Numbered from the stretch's first letter, positions 7,346 through 15,596 are shown. The stretch: 17,833 bases of DNA from CBDUVZ01 sp965370805 (GCA_965370805.1 CBDUVZ010000059.1:1-17833); one strand, 5' to 3'. Numbers and translations: made by a program. Notes: generated from the letters alone by a model not told the origin.

Positions 7346-7373
7346 ATAGTAGCCGTCAGCAGTGGGATGTCAA
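7346..7373 (-). promoter_or_regulatory. Predicted promoter of the FlgD-tailed protein operon
   Basis: Minus strand: TTGACA (7368-7373), 16-bp spacer, TACTAT (7346-7351), then 6 bp to the ATG at 7339. It implies a leaderless transcript. The sequence around it (TTGACATCC...ACTG, then TACTA) resembles the promoter of the propeller gene at 17507-17535. Confidence 0.65.
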
Positions 7374-7405
7374 TGCCGGGCGGGCCACGGGCGGATGCTT
7401 CCGGC

Positions 7406-7513
7406 TTAGAACCCGTCGAACCCGGTGAAAACGAATCTGTCGCCGAACGCCGGCTCCATCAGCTTCATGAATCCGTAAGGGTCGTTCAACCGGTCGTAGG
7501 GGACAATCCTCAT
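7406..7513 (-). CDS. 35-aa ORF, possible stump of a larger gene
   Basis: The ORF starts MRIVPYDRLNDPYGFMKLM and ends FTGFDGF before TAA. It lies 7 bp after a promoter-like -10 box, and the promoter of the FlgD-tailed gene starts 33 bp beyond its stop. The opening is reminiscent of the start of GNAT-type acetyltransferases, but the match is from memory and weak. It could be the N-terminal remnant of a deleted gene or a real small protein. There is no Shine-Dalgarno, in line with the leaderless genes nearby. Confidence 0.4.
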   Translation of the reverse strand: MRIVPYDRLNDPYGFMKLMEPAFGDRFVFTGFDGF

Positions 7514-7520
7514 CGGATGC

Positions 7521-7548
7521 AAGATACCGGAGGGTATTGCGGAGTCAA
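7521..7548 (-). promoter_or_regulatory. Predicted promoter of the 35-aa ORF
   Basis: Minus strand: TTGACT (7543-7548), 16-bp spacer, TATCTT (7521-7526), then 7 bp to the ATG at 7513. The geometry is the same as at the other leaderless starts in this window. Confidence 0.5.
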
Positions 7549-7591
7549 GGATTGGGCGGGTCCCGCCGACATAGGAGCGAAAGCCACTGAT

Positions 7592-7659
7592 AAACACAGA
7601 TGGACGCAGGCAGAGAGGAAATGCCGAAGTGCGATAGTAATCTGTGTCCATCTGTGGTT
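7592..7659. repeat. Inverted pair of ACCACAGATGGACACAGAT-type repeats
   Basis: AAACACAGATGGAC (7592-7605) and GTCCATCTGTGGTT (7646-7659) are near-complementary arms about 40 bp apart. The same motif, with G for A in places, occurs as direct copies at 15656-15690 and 15816-15848. The 7550-7690 interval holds nothing else recognisable. Confidence 0.6.
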
Positions 7660-7693
7660 CCATTCCGGTTCTTGGGCGGGTCGGCAGAGATGG

Positions 7694-7723
7694 TTGACAG
7701 CCCTTGAATACTGCTGGTATTAT
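7694..7723 (+). promoter_or_regulatory. Predicted promoter of the barrel-tamB-priA operon
   Basis: TTGACA (7694-7699), 18-bp spacer, TATTAT (7718-7723), then 7 bp to an ATG at 7731. The -35 is perfect and the -10 is one base from consensus. The ATG belongs to a 22-codon leader frame, not to the barrel frame. Confidence 0.65.
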
Positions 7724-7730
7724 GACCGCG

Positions 7731-7799
7731 ATGCAATCCGGTCCCGAACGGCAGAAGCGTACTTCAGCACGGCCGCGCAGGCCGGCGGGGCTGAAGTGA
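7731..7799 (+). CDS. 22-aa leader ORF overlapping the barrel gene start
   Basis: The ORF starts at the predicted transcription start and encodes MQSGPERQKRTSARPRR then PAGLK. Its TGA (7797-7799) overlaps the GTG (7796-7798) of the barrel gene. Its strongly basic sequence would serve well as the n-region missing from the barrel's signal peptide, so a sequence frameshift joining the two is a serious alternative. Otherwise it is a leader peptide giving translational coupling. Confidence 0.45.
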   Translation: MQSGPERQKRTSARPRRPAGLK

Positions 7800-9523
7800 C
7801 CGCGAGCGTTCTGGCGTTCGTCCTGTTGCTGGCCCAGCCCGCGGCCGGTGATTCCGTGGAAGCGGTGAAGTTCGCCGGCAGCCGGTCTTTCAAGGCGCAG
7901 GAACTCCGGCAGGTCGTGGCCGCCCAGCCCGGGCAGTTGCTGATCCAGGGAAGGCTGGATAACGACGTCAGGCTGCTGGCGCGGTTCTACCGGGAGCGGG
8001 GGTTCCGCGAGGTCCTGGTGAACGGACAGGTCAGGCGGGGCAAGCGGCAGTGGGTGGTTACCTACTTCATCAGGGAAGGACCCCGGGCCCGGGTCGGCCA
8101 GATTGTGCTGACCGGCTATCGTGCTTTTGACGTGAGCCGGTTGCTCAAGATACTGCCGGCAAGGGCCGGGCAGCACTACTCGCGGGGGCTGCTGAGCCGG
8201 GGCATGGAAGCGCTGCGGCAGTTCTATCTGAATACCGGGTATCCGTTCGTCAAAGTGGCGGGCAGTTCTGATTTCGACGACGGCCTGGCTACCCTGACAA
8301 TCGACATCGACGAAGGACCGCGCTGCCGCATCGGGCGGGTGCTGGTGCGGGGCAATCGGACGGTGAAGACCGGCACGGTTCTCAGGGCCGCGGAAGTCGC
8401 GCCCGGCGAGCTGTTCCGGCAGGACCGGCTGCATGCGGCCCGGAGCAGGCTCTACGGGACAAGGCTTTTCCAGCGGGTGCTCTTCTACGTCAATCCCGAT
8501 TCGACGGCCGACAGCCTGGTGCTGGTCCGGTTCGACGTCGTCGAGCAGCCGCACCGGGTTTTCTCGTTCGGGGGCGGGTTCGAGACCCCGCCGTTCCGCC
8601 TGCTGCTTTCGGTCGGCTGGGAGCACGTCAATCTGTTCAACGCCGGACATAACCTGGCGACCGACGTTGAATACAGCCCGGACTTCTCGGGCGACTACCG
8701 GGTATCGCTCGACGCGACCTACCGGATACCTTACCTGGTTCTTACGCGAGTGGACCTTTTCACCCATCCTTTCTTTCACTGGGAGGAGATTGACAGCACC
8801 CGGCACCGCGAGTACGGGGTGGAGACCGGGCTGAGCCGGAGTCTGCGACCCGAGTTGAGCGTCGGGTTGTCCAACCGCATCCGGCTGGTGGCCGACACGA
8901 GCAGCGGGATTACGAACGGATTCGTGCTGAACGCCCAGTACGATACCCGGGACGATATCTTCGACCCGAGTCACGGCGTGTACCTGTGGCCGGTGGCCGA
9001 AGTGGCCGGCGGCATCCTGATCGGGGACAACGACTTCTTCCGCCTGACCGGCGAGGCGCGGTGGTTCGGGTCCCTGGGCCGGGGTTTCGTGCTGGCGCTG
9101 CGGGGTATGGCCGGTCGGGCGTTTCCCTACGGAAGAACCGACCGGATGCCGTACTACGAGGCGTTCAAGCTCGGCGGCAGGAACAGCCTGCGCGGTTACG
9201 ACGACCGCTCGCTCGGTCCGGATTCGACCGGACCGGACTCGACCGGCGGGGAGCGGTTCGGGCCGATGGTTCTGAACGCCAGCCTGGAGTTGCGCACGCC
9301 GTATGCGTTCGGCTGGGTGGGCCTGGTCGGGTTCCTGGACGGCGGGGAAGTCGTTGATCCGCAGGCCGGGTTCGGGGTCGAGCAGTTCGAGTACAGCGCC
9401 GGGGTCGGGGTCAGGGTGCGGACTCCAATCGGGCCGGTCAGGGTTGACTGGGGCAAGCGACTCAAGGACCCGGAGCCGGGCGACGTCGGCAAGTTCTACC
9501 TGGGGCTGCTGCATGCGTTCTAG
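7796..9523 (+). CDS. tamA: Omp85-family outer membrane assembly protein, TamA/BamA-like
   Basis: 575 aa if read from the GTG at 7796. A hydrophobic signal-like segment (TASVLAFVLLLAQPAAG) is followed by three POTRA domains at about 20-92, 93-175 and 176-258, then an Omp85 16-strand-type barrel to the C-terminal aromatic (LLHAF). The barrel's loop-6 motif LRGY is at residues 465-468 (GGRNSLRGYDD). Three POTRAs plus an adjacent tamB point to TamA rather than five-POTRA BamA, but this could be the only Omp85 protein of the organism. The role would be inserting proteins, or moving lipid, at the outer membrane. The frame is open upstream to 7367, but that part is intergenic repeat and promoter. 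No strong Shine-Dalgarno precedes the GTG, and the n-region from GTG lacks positive charge. Confidence 0.9.
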   Translation: MTASVLAFVLLLAQPAAGDSVEAVKFAGSRSFKAQELRQVVAAQPGQLLIQGRLDNDVRLLARFYRERGFREVLVNGQVRRGKRQWVVTYFIREGPRARVGQIVLTGYRAFDVSRLLKILPARAGQHYSRGLLSRGMEALRQFYLNTGYPFVKVAGSSDFDDGLATLTIDIDEGPRCRIGRVLVRGNRTVKTGTVLRAAEVAPGELFRQDRLHAARSRLYGTRLFQRVLFYVNPDSTADSLVLVRFDVVEQPHRVFSFGGGFETPPFRLLLSVGWEHVNLFNAGHNLATDVEYSPDFSGDYRVSLDATYRIPYLVLTRVDLFTHPFFHWEEIDSTRHREYGVETGLSRSLRPELSVGLSNRIRLVADTSSGITNGFVLNAQYDTRDDIFDPSHGVYLWPVAEVAGGILIGDNDFFRLTGEARWFGSLGRGFVLALRGMAGRAFPYGRTDRMPYYEAFKLGGRNSLRGYDDRSLGPDSTGPDSTGGERFGPMVLNASLELRTPYAFGWVGLVGFLDGGEVVDPQAGFGVEQFEYSAGVGVRVRTPIGPVRVDWGKRLKDPEPGDVGKFYLGLLHAF

Positions 9524-12500
9524 CGACGCAACCGGCCGGACGCGGCGTCGGGGTCGCGGCTGGCTGATTGTGCTGGCGGTTGTTATCGTGCTGTCCGGGG
9601 TGCTTTCCCTGTTCCGGCAGGCGGTCGGTCGCTTCCTGCTCGACCGGACCTTGACGGTTCTCGCCCGCTCGACCGGCGCGCGGGTGGAGTATGAACGACT
9701 GAGCGGCGACGTTTACGCCACCCCGAGATTCGAGAACGTGACGGTCGTGTTCAACGGGGATTCGATCAAGGCGCAGGAACTGGTTTTCAGCTACGACCCG
9801 TTCGGGTTTCTGCGCGGTCGGATTCCGATCTCCGAAGTTGATATCATCCGGCCGCATCTGTTCCTGAGTACCCGACAGCCGGTTCCTTCGGACTCCGGGA
9901 AAGAAGAAGCCGCGGTCCCGGAGTTCCCCAGGCTCAGTCTGAAGCAGTTGCGGATTACCGGCGGCGTGCTCGAATACGACGGCGTGCCGCGGGTCGATTC
10001 GCTGGACCTGGTCCTGTCGCTGGAGTCCGGTCCCGAAGAGGTCGGCGCGCGGCTCAGGAGTGCGAGCGGCAGGCTGGTGCAGGAAGAGATTGCGGTCAAG
10101 GACATCAGCGCGGGCTGTCGGTTGACCGGTGATTCGCTGGTGCTCAGTGACCTGATGGTCTTCACCCGCAGTTCCCGGGTCGAGGGGAGTTTCCAACTGG
10201 CGCTTGACGGCACCGGGATGAAAGCGCAGGTGGATGAGTTGAGCGTCAACCTGTCTGAGTTTTTCGATGTGCCCGGTTTTGTCCGGGCAAACGGGAGCGC
10301 CGGGATTCAGAACGGGGTGAGGAGCGGGGAGCTGAATTACGTGGCTGAAGGGCTGCGGCTTGCCGGCGTTGAACTGCCCGCGTTCAAAGGCAAGCTGGTG
10401 CTCGATGACCCGGACCTGCGCGTGGAAGCGGCAGGCGGCGATATCGCAACCGGCAGTCTCAGACTCAGCGGTTCCCTCAATATCGAGCGACTCAGTTACC
10501 ACGGCGAAGCGTTCCTCCGGCAGGTTGCGGCCAACCGGTTCCGGCCCGACGTGCCGGTCGCGGCATTCGATGCGGACGTGAAGTTCCGGGGCTGGGGGAT
10601 TGACTCGATTCTGGTTGAGCTTGAGGCCCGGGTTCCGGAACTGGGCATCGACAGCCTGACGGCAAGCGGCGGGTTCCGGGCCGGCGCGGTGAGTATCGAT
10701 GGGCTGGAGTTGCGCGGGCCGTCCGGGTGGCTCTGGTTGAGCGGTTCCTATCATGACGGGCTGGTGCAGGCCGAGTGCGTGCTGGACAGCTTCGATATCG
10801 GTCCGGCCGGGCGGCTCGCCGGGATGGAAGCCGGCGGCAGACTGAGCGGTCTGCTGCGAGTGGCCAGGAATCGGGACAGCCTGTATGCTGCGGGCGGTCT
10901 GCGGGCCTACGGGCTGAGTCTGTCCGGCGCCAAGGTCGAGCGGGCGATTGCCGAATTCGACCTCGGGATCGGGGAGAGAATCAGCGGGCGGCTGGTTGTC
11001 GGGGGCGAGGAAATCCGCGCCGGGGGATTCGAGCTCGATGCCGCGCAACTGGTGCTGCTCGACTCGGATTTCGACCTGAGAATCGACCGGCCGGAAGACC
11101 GGCTGGTGGCTTTGGGTACGGTCGGTTTCCTGTCAAGGACCGGGGCGGAATGCGAAGTGAGTACTTTCCAGTTCACTGCCCGGGATGAGACCCTGTCCGC
11201 GCCCCGGGCGTTCGGCGTCAGGTGGAACCGGGATTCGCTGATGCTGTCCGGGGCCAGGTACGAACTGGCCGACGGGTTCGTCGAACTGGAACTGACGCGG
11301 GTCGGCAGCGGTCTTCCCCTTGTCGATGCCCGGGCAAGGGGTCTGAATCTACGTAAGCTGCAGAAGCTGTTCGGGATTCCTTTCGAGTTGTCGGGGACGT
11401 TCGACTTCGACCTCGCGGGCAGGGACAGCTTCGATCTGAAGCTTGTCGGTACGGACCTGGAGGTGACCGGGATCGGGATGAGGCTCAAGAAGCTGGGCGC
11501 GGAGTTGACTTTCACCGAGTCGTGGTCGAGCATCGACGACTGCTGGTTCGTTCACGTGCTCGATACCACCCGGGTGCAGGGACGGGTGAACTACGACCTG
11601 GCGGACGGGTTCCGGCTTGACGACGTCGATGTCGAAGCGGATATCGCCGACCCGGGGCCGTGGGTGCTGAGTTTCCTGAAGGAAATCCTGGACCTGCAGC
11701 AGGGCGAGGTCTACGGAAAGCTGGCGCTGCGCGGCGGGCTGACCGAGCCGAACCTGGACGGCCGGGTGCGGTTAGTCCGGGGGACGATCCTGGTCCCGGC
11801 ACTGAACACGCTGGTTGAGGGTGTCAATGCCGAATTGACCGCCCGGGGAAACCGGATTACCCTTGACAAACTGAGCGGGGGCGCGGGCAAGGGTATCGTC
11901 ACCGCGGCCGGTTTCGTCGACCTGGGCAGGAACTGGCTGGTGGATACGTTGCACTACCGCATCCGGCCCGACGGCGCGGCAATCATCCCGCTGCCGGAAG
12001 TCTACGCAGTGGTCGGGGGAGATATCTGTCTGGACTGGGCGCCGGGCCGGCCTTTCTCGATTGCGGGCACGATTGACGTCGAGGAGGCGCTGCTCGCGTT
12101 CAACTTCGGGCAGACAACCGCGCCCGCCGCGGAGGAGGATACCGCTGCACTGGCCTACGATATCAGAATCAGGGGCGACCGGGATATCTGGCTGCGCAAC
12201 CGGATGGTCGATATCGAGCTCTCCGTTGACCTGCATCTGCTCCGCACGGCGACCGGGGAGACCTTCTCCGGCCAACTGGCTTCAAGACAGGGGGATATCT
12301 ACTACCTGGACCATACACTCAGGGTGAGCCGCGGGGTGATTGCGTTCGACAATATCAGCCGGCTGAACCCGAGCCTTGACATCGTGGCCGAGTTGCCGGT
12401 GCGCTCCGTGGTGCAGACCGAGGAGGACCTGCCGGACAAAGTGCTGCTGACTTTGAGCGGGACCCTGGAGAAACCGGAGTTCCGCTTCGGGTCCGAACCG

Positions 12501-12896
12501 GCCGGCTGGGACGAGACCGAGATTATCACCTACCTGAGTCTGAACGTCACCACCCAGGAGTTGTCCGCACTCGAGAACCGGGAGATGATGACGAAGTACC
12601 TGTCGGAGAGGTTTCTCGGCTACCTCCAGACCCAGGGCACGAAATGGGCGCGGAAGTACGTCGGACTGGATGAGCTGCGATTCGAGAGCGAATTTGCCGG
12701 CGGCGAAGGGAACAGAGTGACGGTCGGCAAGTACGTCGGCCGGGACCTGTACGTTACCTACACCCAGAACTTCACCGGCGAGCTCCAGCCCGAGTTCACA
12801 GTTGAATACTACCTGAACCGCCGGAACGAGATTGTCGGCGGGCGTTCGGCCGACGGCCGTTACTCGGTCCGGTATCGATATAAACTCAGGTACTGA
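9513..12896 (+). CDS. tamB: TamB-like inner-membrane-anchored envelope protein
   Basis: 1127 aa from the ATG at 9513, which overlaps the end of the barrel gene by 11 bp. A basic stretch (RTRRRGRG) and one membrane segment (about residues 17-34) anchor it in the inner membrane. The bulk is a long beta-rich AsmA/TamB-type repeat fold, and the last 330 or so residues are a TamB C-terminal domain (ITYLSLN, then VGKYVGRDLYVTYTQNFTGELQPEF). TamB-type proteins form long hydrophobic grooves spanning the periplasm and work with a TamA/BamA barrel in lipid transport or outer-membrane protein assembly. The frame extends upstream to 9303 inside the barrel gene, but that portion is out-of-frame shadow. 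The length is close to other TamB proteins. Confidence 0.92.
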   Translation: MRSSDATGRTRRRGRGWLIVLAVVIVLSGVLSLFRQAVGRFLLDRTLTVLARSTGARVEYERLSGDVYATPRFENVTVVFNGDSIKAQELVFSYDPFGFLRGRIPISEVDIIRPHLFLSTRQPVPSDSGKEEAAVPEFPRLSLKQLRITGGVLEYDGVPRVDSLDLVLSLESGPEEVGARLRSASGRLVQEEIAVKDISAGCRLTGDSLVLSDLMVFTRSSRVEGSFQLALDGTGMKAQVDELSVNLSEFFDVPGFVRANGSAGIQNGVRSGELNYVAEGLRLAGVELPAFKGKLVLDDPDLRVEAAGGDIATGSLRLSGSLNIERLSYHGEAFLRQVAANRFRPDVPVAAFDADVKFRGWGIDSILVELEARVPELGIDSLTASGGFRAGAVSIDGLELRGPSGWLWLSGSYHDGLVQAECVLDSFDIGPAGRLAGMEAGGRLSGLLRVARNRDSLYAAGGLRAYGLSLSGAKVERAIAEFDLGIGERISGRLVVGGEEIRAGGFELDAAQLVLLDSDFDLRIDRPEDRLVALGTVGFLSRTGAECEVSTFQFTARDETLSAPRAFGVRWNRDSLMLSGARYELADGFVELELTRVGSGLPLVDARARGLNLRKLQKLFGIPFELSGTFDFDLAGRDSFDLKLVGTDLEVTGIGMRLKKLGAELTFTESWSSIDDCWFVHVLDTTRVQGRVNYDLADGFRLDDVDVEADIADPGPWVLSFLKEILDLQQGEVYGKLALRGGLTEPNLDGRVRLVRGTILVPALNTLVEGVNAELTARGNRITLDKLSGGAGKGIVTAAGFVDLGRNWLVDTLHYRIRPDGAAIIPLPEVYAVVGGDICLDWAPGRPFSIAGTIDVEEALLAFNFGQTTAPAAEEDTAALAYDIRIRGDRDIWLRNRMVDIELSVDLHLLRTATGETFSGQLASRQGDIYYLDHTLRVSRGVIAFDNISRLNPSLDIVAELPVRSVVQTEEDLPDKVLLTLSGTLEKPEFRFGSEPAGWDETEIITYLSLNVTTQELSALENREMMTKYLSERFLGYLQTQGTKWARKYVGLDELRFESEFAGGEGNRVTVGKYVGRDLYVTYTQNFTGELQPEFTVEYYLNRRNEIVGGRSADGRYSVRYRYKLRY

Positions 12897-12899
12897 CCC

Positions 12900-14798
12900 G
12901 TGTTCTGCGACGTCGTAATCCCGGGCTCGCGCCTGGACGAACTGACCTACCGTTTCGACCGGAACCGGCTCGGACCGCTCAGCCCGGGTGACTGCGTCAA
13001 GGTCAGGCTGCGGGGCAGGCCGGTCAAGGGAGTGGTTCTTGCCGGTCGTGAGAAGAGCCCGGTGAGCCGGTTGCTGCCGGTCGAAGAAGTAATCGAGCGG
13101 GAACTGGTCGGACCGGAACTGCTGGCACTGGCCGGTTGGATGTCGGGTTACTACCGGGCAACGCTCGGGGAGGCGTTCGGGGCCGTGCTTCCCCGGGGAA
13201 TCTGCGGATACCGGCCGCGGGCGGTTGCCGGGCCCGGGCGCGACGACGCGGAGGAAATCCACCACAAAGGCACGAAGAGCACCAAGGTAGAGGTCCCGGC
13301 TTCCCTGCCGGATGCTATCGACCAGGCCGTGACCTGGGACCGGTTCGGGGTGTTCTGTTCGGCGCGGGACCGGGGCCGCCTCGGGCTGGTTGCCGGTTTC
13401 GCCGCCCGGGCCCGGGAGCGCGGAGCAGTTCTGCTGCTGCTGCCCGAAGCCGGGCTCAGGCAGTGGGCGGCGTCGCTTGCCGGGCAGTTCGGCAGCGACC
13501 TTGTCGAGTTCCATTCCGGTATGAGTATCGCGCGCCGGAAGCAGGCCTGGCGCAGAATCAAAGCGGGCGAACACGGGGTCGTCCTCGGCGTGAGGTCGGC
13601 GGTGCTGGCGCCGGTCGGGCGTCCGGGCGGGATTGTGGTCGTGGACGGACACGACAAAGTGTACAAGGAAGAACGGCATCCGCGGTACAACGCCCGGGAC
13701 CTGGCGGTGAAGCGGGCGCAGACTGCCGGGTGTCCGGTGCTGCTCTGCGACCGGACCCCGGCGGCCGAGACCTGGTTGAACCTGGAGACCGGGGCCTACC
13801 AGTGGCTGGAGAAGCCGCAGCCGGGGCGGACACGACGGGCTGTTTTCGTCGTCGATATGCGGCGGCACCGGGACGAGATATTCTCTCCCCGGCTGATGCG
13901 CGAACTGGAGCAGGCAGTGAGCAAAGGCACGGCCGTGCTCTACGTCAACCGCAAAGGCGTGAGCCGCCACGTCGTCTGCCGGGAGTGCGGGGCGGTGCTC
14001 GAATGCCGGGAGTGCGGGGTCCCGTTGGTCCTTTCGGCCGACGGAATGCTCTCCTGCGGATACTGCGGTCAGCGCCGGGCCGCGCCCGAGGCGTGCCCGC
14101 AGTGCAAAGGAACCAGCTTCCTCTTCCGAGCGCCGGGAGTGGAGATGGTTGCCCGGGAGGTGGAGGAGAAGATTCCGGCTGCCCGGGTGGTGCGGGTCAC
14201 CGGCGATTCGACCGATGAGTTCCCGGCCGGTCCCGGCACCGTGGTTGTCGGCACCCGGGCGCTGCTCTTCCGGTCGTGGCCCGGGAGCGTCCGGCTGGCC
14301 GCCGCGGTCTGTTTCGATTACGACCTGGTGCTGCCTGACTTCCGTTCCCGGGAGCGGGCCTTCCAGACCTTGTTCGAGATGGAGCGGCGCGCCGGGGAGT
14401 CCGGGGCGAAGCTGGTCGTTCAGACCCGGCGGCCCGAAGACCCGGCGGTCTGCTGCGCGGTCGAGCACGACCCGGCTGCCTTCATGGAACAGGAGTTGAG
14501 CCTGCGCGAGGAGTTGGGATTCCCGCCGTACCGGCGGCTGGCGGTCATCGAGTTCCACGGAACCGGGACCGCGAGAGTCCGCCGCCAGGCCGAGCGGGTC
14601 GCCCGGTCAATCGACCGGGTGCCGGGCGCGGAGTCGGTCGGCCCGGTCGAAGTGAAACGGCGCGGCCGGGGTACGGTCTGGCGCTTGCTGGTACAGGCCG
14701 ACCGGCACCGGGGCCTGGGCCGGGTGCTCGGGCGGGCGCACCTGGAAACAACCGGCGTCGAGGCCAGGGTTGACGTTGACCCGCTGGAAGTTGTCTGA
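12900..14798 (+). CDS. priA: PriA-like primosomal protein N', degenerate ATPase
   Basis: 632 aa (E. coli PriA is 732), starting GTG 3 bp after the tamB stop. The N-terminal 3'-DNA-end-binding domain covers about 1-105. All eight zinc-binding cysteines are present as four CxxC pairs: 360/363, 369/372, 386/389, 399/402. The C-terminal domain with LREELGFPPYRRL (535-547) is typical of PriA. The ATPase is ruined: the usual GVTGSGKT is replaced by GVFCSARD (150-157), DEEH by DGHD (249-252), and the QVAGRAGR arginine-finger motif by EMERRAGE (493-500). The winged-helix domain between the 3' domain and helicase lobe is largely missing, and a repeat-derived peptide (about 120-133) sits there. It may act as a structural restart scaffold, as reported for ATPase-deficient PriA of Deinococcus and suspected in actinobacteria. 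Confidence 0.92.
   Translation: MFCDVVIPGSRLDELTYRFDRNRLGPLSPGDCVKVRLRGRPVKGVVLAGREKSPVSRLLPVEEVIERELVGPELLALAGWMSGYYRATLGEAFGAVLPRGICGYRPRAVAGPGRDDAEEIHHKGTKSTKVEVPASLPDAIDQAVTWDRFGVFCSARDRGRLGLVAGFAARARERGAVLLLLPEAGLRQWAASLAGQFGSDLVEFHSGMSIARRKQAWRRIKAGEHGVVLGVRSAVLAPVGRPGGIVVVDGHDKVYKEERHPRYNARDLAVKRAQTAGCPVLLCDRTPAAETWLNLETGAYQWLEKPQPGRTRRAVFVVDMRRHRDEIFSPRLMRELEQAVSKGTAVLYVNRKGVSRHVVCRECGAVLECRECGVPLVLSADGMLSCGYCGQRRAAPEACPQCKGTSFLFRAPGVEMVAREVEEKIPAARVVRVTGDSTDEFPAGPGTVVVGTRALLFRSWPGSVRLAAAVCFDYDLVLPDFRSRERAFQTLFEMERRAGESGAKLVVQTRRPEDPAVCCAVEHDPAAFMEQELSLREELGFPPYRRLAVIEFHGTGTARVRRQAERVARSIDRVPGAESVGPVEVKRRGRGTVWRLLVQADRHRGLGRVLGRAHLETTGVEARVDVDPLEVV
13251..13303 (+). repeat. Dispersed repeat embedded in priA
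   Basis: A 22-bp stretch at 13261-13282, beginning ACCACAAAGGCACGAAG, is identical to the reverse complement of 17700-17721 in an intergenic region, and similarity continues on both sides. Looser relatives lie at 15781-15813 and 17574-17605. In priA it is read in frame as HHKGTKSTKVEVP. Confidence 0.8.
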
Positions 14799-14810
14799 GG
14801 TCGGCCGGCG

Positions 14811-15590
14811 TCAGTTGCCGGGTGTTGAGTCAGGCCGATATCGGGCCAGGTGCCGTAGGTTGTCGCGCAGGGTGCGGGCCTCGCGGTCGGACGCCGACGT
14901 ATCGATGAGCCCGGCTGCGTCCCGGTAGTAATCGATTGCGGCAGCGGTATCCCCGAGCGTTTCGTTGGCCAGCCCGATGTTGTTCAGCAGCGCGGGCAGC
15001 AGCGCGGCGGTCGAATCGCGCAACAGGGACCGGGCAGTCGCGTAGTAGACCAGGGCGCTGTCAGGATAGCGGTAGTTCTGGAACAGATACCCGGCGCAGA
15101 AAGCCAACTGGCTGCGCAGTTCGACGTCCTCAGATTCGGACTCGTCCAGCGCGGTGCGGAATTCAGCCAGGGCCCGGTCCGGGCCGGCCGCTTTGTGATA
15201 GCAGAACCCGAGATAGCCGTGAATCGGCCCGGCGTTGTCGGGCGAAGCCGGCTTGACGAGCTTGCGCAGCAGCTCGCCGGCCTCGAGCCAGTCCCGCTCC
15301 GCGACAAGGGAATCGACCTGCTTGAGACCCTCGTGCATTTTGTCCGGCAGCGCGGCCCGGTCGAATACGGGCGGCTCGACGTCGCCCATCGTCCGGGTGA
15401 GCGTAGTCAGGCTGGACCCGGCATTGGACAGGATCGGGATCATGACAGTCCGGTCCACCGCCGTCGACAGGGTCCGGGTGAGCATGAACAGGAATGCCAC
15501 CACGACGACCCCGCCGATAATCCACAGGTACGCGCCGCGAACCTGGAACCCGGAGCCGGGCTTCTTGCGCGATTTGCCGCGTTTCGCCAT
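14811..15590 (-). CDS. Membrane-anchored TPR protein
   Basis: 259 aa. A very basic N-terminus (MAKRGKSRKKPGSG) precedes a single membrane segment at about 20-38 (LWIIGGVVVVAFLFML), so the rest is probably periplasmic or external. Tetratricopeptide-type helices follow from about residue 85 to 245, including IHGYLGFCYHKAAGPDRALAEF and LLNNIGLANETLGDTAAAIDYYRDA. TPRs mediate protein contacts; the partner is unknown. The gene is convergent with priA, with 12 bp between the stops. The ATG lies 6 bp from a -10 box, with no Shine-Dalgarno. Confidence 0.85.
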   Translation of the reverse strand: MAKRGKSRKKPGSGFQVRGAYLWIIGGVVVVAFLFMLTRTLSTAVDRTVMIPILSNAGSSLTTLTRTMGDVEPPVFDRAALPDKMHEGLKQVDSLVAERDWLEAGELLRKLVKPASPDNAGPIHGYLGFCYHKAAGPDRALAEFRTALDESESEDVELRSQLAFCAGYLFQNYRYPDSALVYYATARSLLRDSTAALLPALLNNIGLANETLGDTAAAIDYYRDAAGLIDTSASDREARTLRDNLRHLARYRPDSTPGN

Positions 15591-15596
15591 GGGTGC

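Noticed and set aside
7367..7795. Upstream start of the barrel gene at 7367
   Set aside because: The extension covers the promoters, inverted repeats and the 35-codon ORF and does not look like protein.
7406..9514. 702-codon minus-strand open frame opposite the barrel gene
   Set aside because: Shadow frame of the Omp85 gene; only its last 35 codons (7406-7513) coincide with a plausible small ORF.
12282..14558. 758-codon minus-strand frame opposite priA and tamB
   Set aside because: No domain, Pro/Arg/Gly-rich composition typical of GC-rich antisense; the sense genes are convincing.
14799..14810. Bidirectional terminator between priA and the TPR gene
   Set aside because: Only a short GGCCGGC dyad and no T-tract within the 12-bp gap.
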